Below the pieces are notes generated by a model that saw only the letters and a program-made list of their open reading frames with translations, did no database searches and was not told where the DNA came from. The position numbers and the translations under genes were made by a program. A DNA stretch of 64,000 bases from an uncultured Prevotellaceae bacterium (lineage in GTDB: Bacteria > Bacteroidota > Bacteroidia > Bacteroidales > Bacteroidaceae), in assembly GCA_902800185.1 (NCBI GenBank), contig CADCDK010000017.1, positions 1 through 64,000 on the forward strand, written 5' to 3'. Below are positions 35,579 to 43,934 of the stretch, one piece after another (within the stretch, counting starts at the first letter, position 1; every line of letters begins with the position of its first letter).

Positions 35579-36636
35579 GGATTGCACATTTGACTTGGTC
35601 ATTCGATTATGGAGGAGTAGAAAACATGCTCGTGGACATTATCAACGAGCAGGTGAAATTCTGCGACGTAAGGTTATATATCATAAATGATTATTACAAT
35701 AAGGCACTGTTGAAAAACATTGATTCAAAGGTGAAGATTATACTATTCAACCGAAAACCCGGCAGTAAGAATGTAATACCTTTGGCAAAACTTAATTTTT
35801 CTTTGTTTAGTTTTTCCCCAGATTTGATACATTGTCATCAAGGCAACTTAATCAAAGCTCTATGGTTCTCTTGGCGAAAAGTCCTTACAATTCACAACAC
35901 ATTCTGTCCCTCAGCATATTTCAGTCACTACCAACGGTTATTTTGCATATCAAACGCTGTTAAAGACTACGCAGAAAGCCAGGGATTCCCAAATAGTGTC
36001 GTCATATATAATGGCATACATACTCAAAACATTGATGTGAGAGACTCCCGTCAAGACACAAAAGGGGACAAACTAAAGGTGATATGCATAGGACGTCTAC
36101 ATCCTGATAAGGGACAGAGAATTCTCGTTGAGGCATTGAACCATCTGATAAACTCGCAACAACTTACTGGCATTACTTGCGATTTCATTGGTGATGGTGA
36201 CGATAGAGCAGAATTGGGAAAGATGACCGACCTGTATCATTTAACAGAACATATAAAGTTTTTCGGATTCAAATCTCGCGAATGGGTCTATTCCCATTTG
36301 AAAGACTATGACCTTTTTGTCCTGCCCAGTGTTAGCGAGGGCTTTGGACTGACCTTGGCAGAGGCCTGTGCTGCCAAATTGCCTGTAATTACAAGTGACT
36401 TGGCGGGTCCACTTGAAGTAATTGCAGGCGGCAGACTTGGTATCATTTTCAAACACGGTGACAGCATGGATTTGGCAGATAAATTGTATCAGTTCACTAT
36501 CTATCCCGTCAACAAGTCAATCATCGAAGAGGCTTATAATTTTTCCAAAACCCATTTTGATGTGACCCAAACTGCTCAACAATACATCTTGCAATATAAG
36601 GAACTTGTGAACATCCAAAATAAAAGTTTGCATTGA
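35575..36636 (+). CDS. Glycosyltransferase family 4 protein
   Basis: A 353-residue GT-B fold enzyme. N-terminal acceptor domain MRIAHLTWSFDYGGVENMLVDI; C-terminal nucleotide-sugar domain with KVICIGRLHPDKGQRILVEAL and the E-x7-E motif in SVSEGFGLTLAEACAAKLPV. It would add one sugar to the lipid-linked repeat unit in the cytoplasm using a retaining mechanism. Donor and linkage are unknown. It is coupled to the pyruvyl transferase. Confidence 0.87.
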   Translation: MRIAHLTWSFDYGGVENMLVDIINEQVKFCDVRLYIINDYYNKALLKNIDSKVKIILFNRKPGSKNVIPLAKLNFSLFSFSPDLIHCHQGNLIKALWFSWRKVLTIHNTFCPSAYFSHYQRLFCISNAVKDYAESQGFPNSVVIYNGIHTQNIDVRDSRQDTKGDKLKVICIGRLHPDKGQRILVEALNHLINSQQLTGITCDFIGDGDDRAELGKMTDLYHLTEHIKFFGFKSREWVYSHLKDYDLFVLPSVSEGFGLTLAEACAAKLPVITSDLAGPLEVIAGGRLGIIFKHGDSMDLADKLYQFTIYPVNKSIIEEAYNFSKTHFDVTQTAQQYILQYKELVNIQNKSLH

Positions 36637-36668
36637 TAATAGGATTATAAATATTGTAGAATAATTGT

Positions 36669-37283
36669 ATGAAAACCGAAGTCTATGAATTGAATGGGAA
36701 GCAAATACGCATTCCTGTAGCAGAGAGTTACAAGGATTGTATGACCCTTATCAAAAGTGACAGGTACAGACGTTATGGTAAAATGGAGTCCACGCTTTCT
36801 ATCATTTTACAGAGTTTGAAGCCGTACAAGTCCTCTGTTCTTTTTTGGCTGAGACTCTGCCAATATAAAGGATGGCTGTATCCCTTTTGCAAAATCATGT
36901 GTGCCCGTGCAAAAAGAAAAAATTTGGTGGCTCTTCCAACGAGAACAAAAATCGGGTATGGATTTTCAATAGGAGCCCAAGGCGGCATGTGTATCGCTAT
37001 CAATGGAGGCACCATCATAGGAAACAATGTAAATATCTCTCAATTCGATAATATAGGAACCAATCACAAAACACCTGCTATTATCGGAGACAATGTCTAT
37101 ATTGGCCCCCATGTATGTCTTGTTGATGATGTGAAGATCGGTAGTAATGCTACCATTGGAGCCGGTGCTGTCGTAACAAGAGACGTTCCAGAAAATGCGA
37201 CGGTAGCTGGAGTTCCTGCAAAAGTATTGAATTATGATAATCCAGGACGGTATATCAAAAATCCATGGCCTGTTTCTGAATAA
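36669..37283 (+). CDS. Serine-acetyltransferase-like hexapeptide O-acetyltransferase
   Basis: A 204-residue protein with an alpha-helical first half and a left-handed beta-helix second half. Hexapeptide repeats are visible in GGTIIGNNVNISQF, AIIGDNVYIGPHVCLVD, VKIGSNATIGAGAVVTRDVP and ATVAGVPAKVL. The catalytic His is probably in GTNHKTP. Similar enzymes in polysaccharide loci O-acetylate the repeat unit rather than serine. It sits between two GT4 genes, 32 bases after the first. Confidence 0.82.
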   Translation: MKTEVYELNGKQIRIPVAESYKDCMTLIKSDRYRRYGKMESTLSIILQSLKPYKSSVLFWLRLCQYKGWLYPFCKIMCARAKRKNLVALPTRTKIGYGFSIGAQGGMCIAINGGTIIGNNVNISQFDNIGTNHKTPAIIGDNVYIGPHVCLVDDVKIGSNATIGAGAVVTRDVPENATVAGVPAKVLNYDNPGRYIKNPWPVSE

Positions 37284-37297
37284 AAACAACAGACGAT

Positions 37298-38329
37298 ATG
37301 AAAGATGTCATATTCGTAGGGTGGGTTAACCAAAGACGTGCTCCTGTTGACGGGGAGACTGCAAAAAACCAATATATCATTGCAGAACTGAAAAAATACT
37401 GCAAGGTAACGGTCTTGGACTTTTATAAAAAGCGTAAACACCCATGGGTTTATTTGCAGGCATTATGGTCTGTGGTCACTATGCCCCAAGCTACTATCGT
37501 CCTTTCCACTTCCGCCTCTAATATATATAGCATGTTGAAGTGGTTCAAGAAATTGAACCTCCAGCGCAATGTTGTCCACTGGGTGATAGGCGGGACCTTG
37601 GGGGACAGGGTAAAGTACGGCGTGTTCAATGCAGATGTTATTGGTTATGCGAAATATACACTTGTAGAGAGTCCTTTGATGCTTCGGCAGTTGGAGGAGT
37701 GTGGAGTGAAAGGGGTGATTCAGGTTCCGAATTTCAAACACATTGATTATCTTCCCCAGGTTAGTAAGCCTAAGGATACGCTGCGTTTCGTTTTTCTTTC
37801 ACGAATCATGGCTGAGAAAGGATGCAATGAGATTTTAGAGGCAGCAAAGCTTCTGAATGAGTGGGGAATGCAAGACCGGTATATTGTTGACTTCTATGGA
37901 AAGGTGGCTGATAACTACAAAACAACCTATGAAGAAGGAATATCCCGATTGTCCAATGTAAAGTACCAGGGATTTCTTGATATGCGACAGAAAGAAGGAT
38001 ATGACAAATTGGCCACATACGATATGTTGCTATTTCCCACCTACTGGAGGGGAGAAGGCTTTGCCGGTATTTTTATCGATGCCTTTGTGTCAGGACTGCC
38101 GATGATCATTACCGACTGGGCCCATAACAGCCAATTCGTGAAAGAAGGCGAAACAGGTTTGTTCATTCCCATTCATGATGCAAAAGCATTAGCTCAGAAA
38201 ATGAAGGAATGCATTGAAGGCCAACACGATATTGGAAAAATGAAAGAGCTGTGCCAAATTGAGGCAAAGAAGTATGATGTACGCAAAATTGTAACAGAGG
38301 ATCTGCTGAAGAAAATTGAAATTATATAA
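37298..38329 (+). CDS. Glycosyltransferase family 4 protein
   Basis: A 343-residue GT-B enzyme. Recognisable are VIFVGWVNQRRAPVDGETAKNQ (acceptor domain), FVFLSRIMAEKGCNEILEAAK (nucleotide domain) and the donor-side motif FPTYWRGEGFAGIFIDAFVSGLP, equivalent to E-x7-E. It begins 14 bases after the acetyltransferase. It would supply another sugar of the repeat unit; donor unknown. Confidence 0.86.
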   Translation: MKDVIFVGWVNQRRAPVDGETAKNQYIIAELKKYCKVTVLDFYKKRKHPWVYLQALWSVVTMPQATIVLSTSASNIYSMLKWFKKLNLQRNVVHWVIGGTLGDRVKYGVFNADVIGYAKYTLVESPLMLRQLEECGVKGVIQVPNFKHIDYLPQVSKPKDTLRFVFLSRIMAEKGCNEILEAAKLLNEWGMQDRYIVDFYGKVADNYKTTYEEGISRLSNVKYQGFLDMRQKEGYDKLATYDMLLFPTYWRGEGFAGIFIDAFVSGLPMIITDWAHNSQFVKEGETGLFIPIHDAKALAQKMKECIEGQHDIGKMKELCQIEAKKYDVRKIVTEDLLKKIEII

Positions 38330-38366
38330 AAAATAAATCGAGTGGTGATTCAATCTAATTAACAAC

Positions 38367-40733
38367 ATGAACACGCAAAAAACATTTCTTTTTCTTATAT
38401 TCTGCATCCTTAACATAGGAGCAAAGAATTGTTATGCACAAGGGAATAGCCTGGTGATTAATGAAATCATGCAATCAAATGTGAGCTCCTTATTTGTAGA
38501 TTATGATTTCCCCGACTCATGGGTTGAGTTATACAATCCAACGGACAATGAGATAAACATAAATAAAACGCGTATTGGCCTTTCTGAAGATGTAGCAGAA
38601 GCTTACACCATTACCGTTGACTCTATCGTAGCGCCACACGGACATATTGTCATCTATTGCGACAAAGTCGGAAACGGGCTACACACTAATTTCCGTATTG
38701 ACTCAGGGAAAGGAATGGTGTGCCTGTTTGACAAAAAAGGAGCAATGATTGACCAACTCGCCCACAAGAAGATGAAGGCTATTGACATTGCTTACGGACG
38801 CACTGTTGATGGCGGTGACACCTGGCAACACGAACTCTCACCTACCCCTGGAACAACCAATGGTGGAGGAGGCTCTGACCTACTGCTGCCACAACCTGTT
38901 TTCGACATTGAAGGTCAACTTTGCAACAGTCCTTTAACGATTAATATAACGATGCCTGAGGGCGATTTTCCCGATGACACACGAATTTACATGACTCTTA
39001 ACGGAGAGGAGCCAAGCCTTAATTCTGCAAGTGGGACGAGTTTCTCTATCTATATCGACACTTCAACCGTTGTCCGGGCCAAATTGATTTCACAGGAAGC
39101 GTTGTTCTCCTCCACACTCACACAGTCATATATTTTTCCTGGAGAACATGGTGTCCATCCCATCGTTTCATTAGTGCTTGACAGTGCATATCTCTTCAAC
39201 TCGGAGTATGGAATCCTGAGTCCCGACTCGGCCGATGGCCACAACCCGAACTACAATCAGTCGTGGCGCAGACCTGTCAACGTGGAGTACTTCGATGCCA
39301 ATGGCATGCGAATTTTCAATCAAATCGGCGAGACTGCTGTGGGTGGAAATTACTCAAGAAAATTTGCACAAAAATCTCTTAAAGTGTATGCGAACAAGCG
39401 CTTCGGCACCAAGCGTTTCAATGCAACTTTTTGGCCAGAGAAGCCTAATGTTACCGCAGTAAAGTCTTTTGTGCTACGCAATGGCGGCAACAGATGTGAG
39501 GATTTCCGAATTGAAGATGCTTTCATCCAACGTGTCATAGGCTCTTATATTGATAGTATAGACTATCAGGCCTATAGCCCATGTGTATGCTATATCAATG
39601 GAGATTACAAAGGAATATACGGATTGAGGGAGAGAAGTAACGAAGACTATGTAGAGGCCAACTACGGCATTGATGATGATAGCATTATTTGCGTGGGACT
39701 GATGGCCAATACCAGACTTGAAAGAATTTACCAAAAGGAGGATATCACTTATAGTGAAATCGCAGATAAAATTGATGTGTTTAACCTTGTAAACTACCTA
39801 ATAGCTGAAGTCTTTGCCACTAATTGGGACTGGCCATCTAATAATGTTTCTCTCTGGAAGCCTCTATCGCAAGAAGGGAAATGGAAGTGGATACTAAAGG
39901 ATATGGATGCCGTCTACGATAGGAAAGGAATCACCAACTTTCTTGACTATCTCTTTCTGAATGGCGAGGAAGGAGATAAGGTTATCAGTTCCCCTAGAAA
40001 AGCTCGTCACCATCAATTTCCAATAGTGATGGTAGGGTTTTCGGAATTCCGCAAGTCATTCGTCGAAAAGTTTTCCGTATATCTTGGCGATTTTTTAAAA
40101 CCTGATATTACCATTCCGCTACTAAAAACAATGGGAGACGAAATAGAGAACGAAATTATTTCCACTCATGAAGCTTGGGGTAGGCCCGCATCGTTGTATA
40201 AGAAATACAGTTCTCGACTAGAATCTGTTGAAAGATATTTGAAAAAACGCCCCATGGAGGCTTATCAGGAAATTGCAGGCTTCTTTGATTTGGGATATGT
40301 GTTCGGTCTGAAAGTCAATATTGGGTCAGAACAGGTTTTCCTCAACGATGTGGAACTGAAAGCAGGCGACTTCGATGGCGCATACTATTCTAATTATCCT
40401 TTGTGTTTCAAATCCCTTTCAGGCAACACATGGGAAATGACTATCTACTACAGTGACCTTTCTATCCGAAAGCACACCATATCGTTTGGTGAGGAGATGA
40501 TTGACTTCAGTGATTATGCTGCAGACTCCAATATCTTGAGGGTGGAAATCAACAAAGTGGAAGGAATAACCCATATTGATTCTAACAGAACAGGCCAAGA
40601 CTACACCAATAGGGTCGTGGAAGTCTATTCTCCATCTGGTATCAGACGCAATGGTATTGGAAAGGGGATGAACATTGTGGTTTATTCCAATGGAGATAGA
40701 AGAAAATATATTCATAAGAGTTCTAATATGTAA
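38367..40733 (+). CDS. Secreted CotH-family protein with lamin-tail and CHB_HEX-like domains
   Basis: A 788-residue exported protein. After a signal peptide (about residues 1-24, ending CYAQ) comes a lamin-tail-like domain (LVINEIMQSN, DSWVELYNPTDNEI, LSPTPGTTNG). A CHB_HEX-like beta domain follows (IYMTLNGEEPSLNSASGTSF). The CotH kinase region contains VKSFVLRNGGN, INGDYKGIYGLRERSNEDYV, FATNWDWPSNNVSLWK and WILKDMDAVYD. The end (VVEVYSPSGIRRNGIGKGMN onward) is like a T9SS sorting tail. CotH proteins are atypical kinases; spore CotH phosphorylates coat protein. A surface enzyme modifying or anchoring the polysaccharide is a guess. Its stop overlaps the next start (TAATG). Confidence 0.8.
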   Translation: MNTQKTFLFLIFCILNIGAKNCYAQGNSLVINEIMQSNVSSLFVDYDFPDSWVELYNPTDNEININKTRIGLSEDVAEAYTITVDSIVAPHGHIVIYCDKVGNGLHTNFRIDSGKGMVCLFDKKGAMIDQLAHKKMKAIDIAYGRTVDGGDTWQHELSPTPGTTNGGGGSDLLLPQPVFDIEGQLCNSPLTINITMPEGDFPDDTRIYMTLNGEEPSLNSASGTSFSIYIDTSTVVRAKLISQEALFSSTLTQSYIFPGEHGVHPIVSLVLDSAYLFNSEYGILSPDSADGHNPNYNQSWRRPVNVEYFDANGMRIFNQIGETAVGGNYSRKFAQKSLKVYANKRFGTKRFNATFWPEKPNVTAVKSFVLRNGGNRCEDFRIEDAFIQRVIGSYIDSIDYQAYSPCVCYINGDYKGIYGLRERSNEDYVEANYGIDDDSIICVGLMANTRLERIYQKEDITYSEIADKIDVFNLVNYLIAEVFATNWDWPSNNVSLWKPLSQEGKWKWILKDMDAVYDRKGITNFLDYLFLNGEEGDKVISSPRKARHHQFPIVMVGFSEFRKSFVEKFSVYLGDFLKPDITIPLLKTMGDEIENEIISTHEAWGRPASLYKKYSSRLESVERYLKKRPMEAYQEIAGFFDLGYVFGLKVNIGSEQVFLNDVELKAGDFDGAYYSNYPLCFKSLSGNTWEMTIYYSDLSIRKHTISFGEEMIDFSDYAADSNILRVEINKVEGITHIDSNRTGQDYTNRVVEVYSPSGIRRNGIGKGMNIVVYSNGDRRKYIHKSSNM

Positions 40734-41647
40734 TGATGAAATCTTTGATTTTGTTTTTCGTTCAGCTATTGATGACGCTGAAAGTCTTGACACCTATTAG
40801 GGTGGCTCGGCTGAAATATTTATACAAGTTGCATCGTTGGCCAGATTTTGAGCATCCCAAAGACATCAATGAGAAAATCAACTGGATAAAGTTCTATGGT
40901 GATACAAGCCTGTGGCCATTATTGGCAGACAAGTATCGCGTCAGAGAGTATGTGAAGAATTGCGGTCTCGAGGATTGCCTTGTCCCGCTCATCGGGAAAT
41001 GGGACACTGTGGATGAGATAGACTGGGACAGCCTGCCACAACAGTTCGTAATGAAATGTAACAACGGAAGTGGTGATGTGGTTGTGTGTACCGACAAAAA
41101 GATACTTGACAAAGAACGTACTCTTCAGCATTTCAGAAAGACTCTTCAATCACCATACGGCATACTAACCGGTGAGGAACATTATAAAAATATTAAGCCA
41201 TGCATTATTGCCGAAGAACTTCTTGACGGAAGTACACAACCCAACGAATCACAATCACTTGTTGATTACAAGATATGGACTTTTGATGGCAAACCGGAAT
41301 TCATTTTCTGTTACAGCAACCGCCATCATAAATATTATTGTGAAATAGGTGTGTATGACTGCGACTGGAATGCTCATCCTGAGTATTTGTGCTATTCCTC
41401 TCATTATATACCAGAACACAAGCTGATGCCCAAGCCTACATGTCTTAACGATATGTTAAACATTGCATCACGCCTTTCCAAAGGGCATCCACAGATGCGA
41501 GTAGATCTTTATGAGGTCAACGGGCATATATATATAGGAGAACTTACACTCACATCAAGTGGTGGGTATATGAGTCATTTCAAACAAGCATTCCTTGACA
41601 AGATGGGGGAATTGACAGTATTACCAACAGACAAAATACGAGAATGA
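40733..41647 (+). CDS. TupA-like ATP-grasp protein
   Basis: A 304-residue protein of the TupA-like ATP-grasp group seen in capsule loci. It contains WPDFEHPKDINEKINWIKFY, LLADKYRVREYV, LPQQFVMKCNNGSGDVVVC (ATP site), IIAEELLDG, LVDYKIWTFDGKPEFIF and MRVDLYEVNGHIYIGELTLTS (metal site). TupA joins polyglutamate to polyglucuronate in Bacillus teichuronopeptide, which would fit ligation of an amino acid to a uronic acid here. It is translationally coupled to both neighbours. Confidence 0.78.
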   Translation: MMKSLILFFVQLLMTLKVLTPIRVARLKYLYKLHRWPDFEHPKDINEKINWIKFYGDTSLWPLLADKYRVREYVKNCGLEDCLVPLIGKWDTVDEIDWDSLPQQFVMKCNNGSGDVVVCTDKKILDKERTLQHFRKTLQSPYGILTGEEHYKNIKPCIIAEELLDGSTQPNESQSLVDYKIWTFDGKPEFIFCYSNRHHKYYCEIGVYDCDWNAHPEYLCYSSHYIPEHKLMPKPTCLNDMLNIASRLSKGHPQMRVDLYEVNGHIYIGELTLTSSGGYMSHFKQAFLDKMGELTVLPTDKIRE

Positions 41648-42093
41648 AGAAAAAACTAATGGCAGTAGCCTCGATAGGCGGACACTGGATACAGTTGCTG
41701 AGAATAGCTCGCCCCATGGAGGAGCATTATGAGATGGTATATGTCTCAACACACCCGAAATGTGCCACCATGGTGGAAGGACAGAAGTTCTGCCAAACAA
41801 CAGACTTCAGCAGGTCGGATGCCTGGAAACTGATACCATCGTTTCTCAATGCCTTCAAAACGATACGGAAGGAAAAGCCCGATGCCATTATTACCACGGG
41901 TGCTGCCCCGGGATTAATATATCTGTTTGTGGGGACGCTGTTAGGACGAAAGACCATCTGGATTGACAGCATCGCCAATGCAGAACATCTGTCGGCAAGC
42001 GGCCGCATGGCATCAAAGTTCGCCTCGCGTACCTATACCCAATGGAAGAATCTTGCCGAAGGAAAAATACAATATGCCGGAAAAGTCTTTTGA
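41644..42093 (+). CDS. PssD/Alg14-like glycosyltransferase subunit
   Basis: A 149-residue protein resembling Alg14/PssD, the membrane-anchoring and acceptor half of a split GT28 enzyme. It contains MAVASIGGHWIQLLRIARPM at the N-terminus, KPDAIITTGAAPGLIYLFVG and KTIWIDSIANAEHLS. The next gene encodes the catalytic partner, four bases on, so the two should form one transferase. Donor is probably a UDP-sugar; family members transfer glucuronate, galactose or GlcNAc. Confidence 0.88.
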   Translation: MKKKLMAVASIGGHWIQLLRIARPMEEHYEMVYVSTHPKCATMVEGQKFCQTTDFSRSDAWKLIPSFLNAFKTIRKEKPDAIITTGAAPGLIYLFVGTLLGRKTIWIDSIANAEHLSASGRMASKFASRTYTQWKNLAEGKIQYAGKVF

Positions 42094-42096
42094 ATT

Positions 42097-42567
42097 ATGA
42101 TTTTTGTAACTATAGGTACACAACTACCGTTTGACCGCCTCATCAAGATTATCGATGAGCTGGCCCCACAATTGAACGAGGAAGTTATTGCTCAGGTGTA
42201 TCAATGCGGTTTCACACCCCAGAACATCAAGACTATAGATTTCCTTGCACCTGACGAATTCAACACGCTCTTCGACAAAGCAAGGCTCATCATATCCCAC
42301 GCAGGAATGGGTACAATACTGTCTGCTCTGCAAAAGGAGAAACCCATCATCGTATTCCCACGCATCGCCGCTTTGGGGGAACACCGAAATGAACACCAAT
42401 TGGCAACGGCACGTAAGTTCAAGGAAATGGGAACGGTCAACGTGGCCATGAACGAAGAGGAACTGACCTCCATGCTACTGAATGGAAATCAAACAACGCA
42501 TCAGCATATCGGCAACAGTGCATCACCATCTCTCATCCAATCTATCCAGAAGTTTATCGACGAATGA
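42097..42567 (+). CDS. PssE/Alg13-like catalytic glycosyltransferase subunit
   Basis: A 156-residue protein matching the C-terminal donor domain of GT28 enzymes. It contains MIFVTIGTQLPFDRLIKIID, ARLIISHAGMGTILSALQKE and PIIVFPRIAALGEHRNEHQL, where the HAGxGT and final His/Gln residues bind UDP-sugar. It pairs with the preceding Alg14-like subunit. The stop overlaps the start of the sugar transferase. Confidence 0.9.
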   Translation: MIFVTIGTQLPFDRLIKIIDELAPQLNEEVIAQVYQCGFTPQNIKTIDFLAPDEFNTLFDKARLIISHAGMGTILSALQKEKPIIVFPRIAALGEHRNEHQLATARKFKEMGTVNVAMNEEELTSMLLNGNQTTHQHIGNSASPSLIQSIQKFIDE

Positions 42568-43922
42568 AAAACAACAACCTAACAAACAGACTCATCAAGT
42601 GGATTGTCACAGCACTTGACTTTGCAATACTATGGGGAATCCTATGGATTACAGTTGAATTAATCCCTGGCTTTGAAAAATGGGACGAAGAAAAAAGTAC
42701 TACCTTCTGGCTTCTATGTTCTTTTTCGCTCCTATTGTCTGAGATTCGTTTCAGCACGATCATCCACCAGCGGCAAGTCAGTGCTGGCGACATACTGAAA
42801 CGTACCACCATGTTAGTGGCCACCTATACGCTTCTCTCCTACCTGTTGCTGAGAGCTGTCCATTTCATGTCAAAGATTGGCTGGCGGTTTGTGGTGATCG
42901 GCATCGGTCTGTTAGCAGTACTACTGTTGGCGCGTTTTGTGGAACGATGGATTCTGAAGCGTCTGCGCAGTGCTGGCTACAACACAAGGAACATCACCTT
43001 GGTAGGCAAAGGTGTCGCATTGCAGAAGCTCTGCGACAAACTGACCAAGAACCCGACATACGGCTACAGAATATACAGCCAATTCGAAGATGCCGAACAT
43101 TTCCTGAACGAAATCGACAAGGGGAAGAAGAAACAAAAACTTGGAGATGAACTGTACCTATGCGTGCCCCGTAGCGAGCGGCAACTGATAGAACATATCT
43201 CACTGCTATGCGACAGACGGATGGTCAAGTTCTACTATGTGCCTCCCGCCTACGAATCGTTGAACATGCAGTCGGTGTTCATCGACGACATAGAAGTGTT
43301 TGCCAGTTACGTCAGTCCTCTTGAGGAACCCCTCAACCGTGTAACCAAACGACTCTTCGATATTGTTGTCTCCATCATTGCCCTGACAATAGCAGCCATA
43401 TTGTTGCCTGTTGTGGCAATTGCCATCAAAATGCAAAGTCCTGGTCCCCTGCTATTCCGTCAGCGACGCACCGGCATAGACGGGAAGGAGTTCTGGTGCC
43501 TGAAGTTTCGCTCGATGCATGTAAACAGCGACGCAGACCGCGTACAGGCTACCAAAGACGATCCACGCAAGTTCGCTTTCGGCAATTTCATGCGCAAAAC
43601 CAATATCGACGAGCTGCCTCAGTTCTGGAACGTCTTGAAGGGCGACATGAGTATTGTGGGACCCCGTCCCCACATGCTGGCCCATACCGAACAGTACGCT
43701 GCTCTCATCGGCAAATACATGGTACGCCATTTCGTTAAGCCCGGTATCACCGGATGGGCACAGGTAACGGGATTCCGAGGAGAAACCCGTGAGCTGTGGC
43801 AGATGGAAGGTCGTGTGGAGCGCGACATCTATTACATCCAGCATTGGAGTGTCTGGCTTGACTTGCGCATTATTTGGATGACAGCCAAGACCATTTTCAA
43901 AAGAGACAAGAATGCCTATTAA
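42564..43922 (+). CDS. Initiating polyprenyl glycosylphosphotransferase (WcaJ-like)
   Basis: A 452-residue monotopic phosphoglycosyl transferase with the long form seen in WcaJ/WbaP. Four N-terminal membrane helices and a Rossmann-like middle domain (NITLVGKGVALQKLCDKL) are followed by the C-terminal catalytic domain. That domain has KRLFDIVVSIIALTIAAILL, FRQRRTGIDGKEFWCLKFRS, the catalytic Asp-Glu in TNIDELPQFWN, and SIVGPRPHM. It should load a sugar-1-phosphate onto undecaprenyl phosphate and start repeat-unit assembly. A second such catalytic domain is encoded in the next gene. Confidence 0.9.
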   Translation: MKNNNLTNRLIKWIVTALDFAILWGILWITVELIPGFEKWDEEKSTTFWLLCSFSLLLSEIRFSTIIHQRQVSAGDILKRTTMLVATYTLLSYLLLRAVHFMSKIGWRFVVIGIGLLAVLLLARFVERWILKRLRSAGYNTRNITLVGKGVALQKLCDKLTKNPTYGYRIYSQFEDAEHFLNEIDKGKKKQKLGDELYLCVPRSERQLIEHISLLCDRRMVKFYYVPPAYESLNMQSVFIDDIEVFASYVSPLEEPLNRVTKRLFDIVVSIIALTIAAILLPVVAIAIKMQSPGPLLFRQRRTGIDGKEFWCLKFRSMHVNSDADRVQATKDDPRKFAFGNFMRKTNIDELPQFWNVLKGDMSIVGPRPHMLAHTEQYAALIGKYMVRHFVKPGITGWAQVTGFRGETRELWQMEGRVERDIYYIQHWSVWLDLRIIWMTAKTIFKRDKNAY

Positions 43923-43934
43923 GAATCATACACG

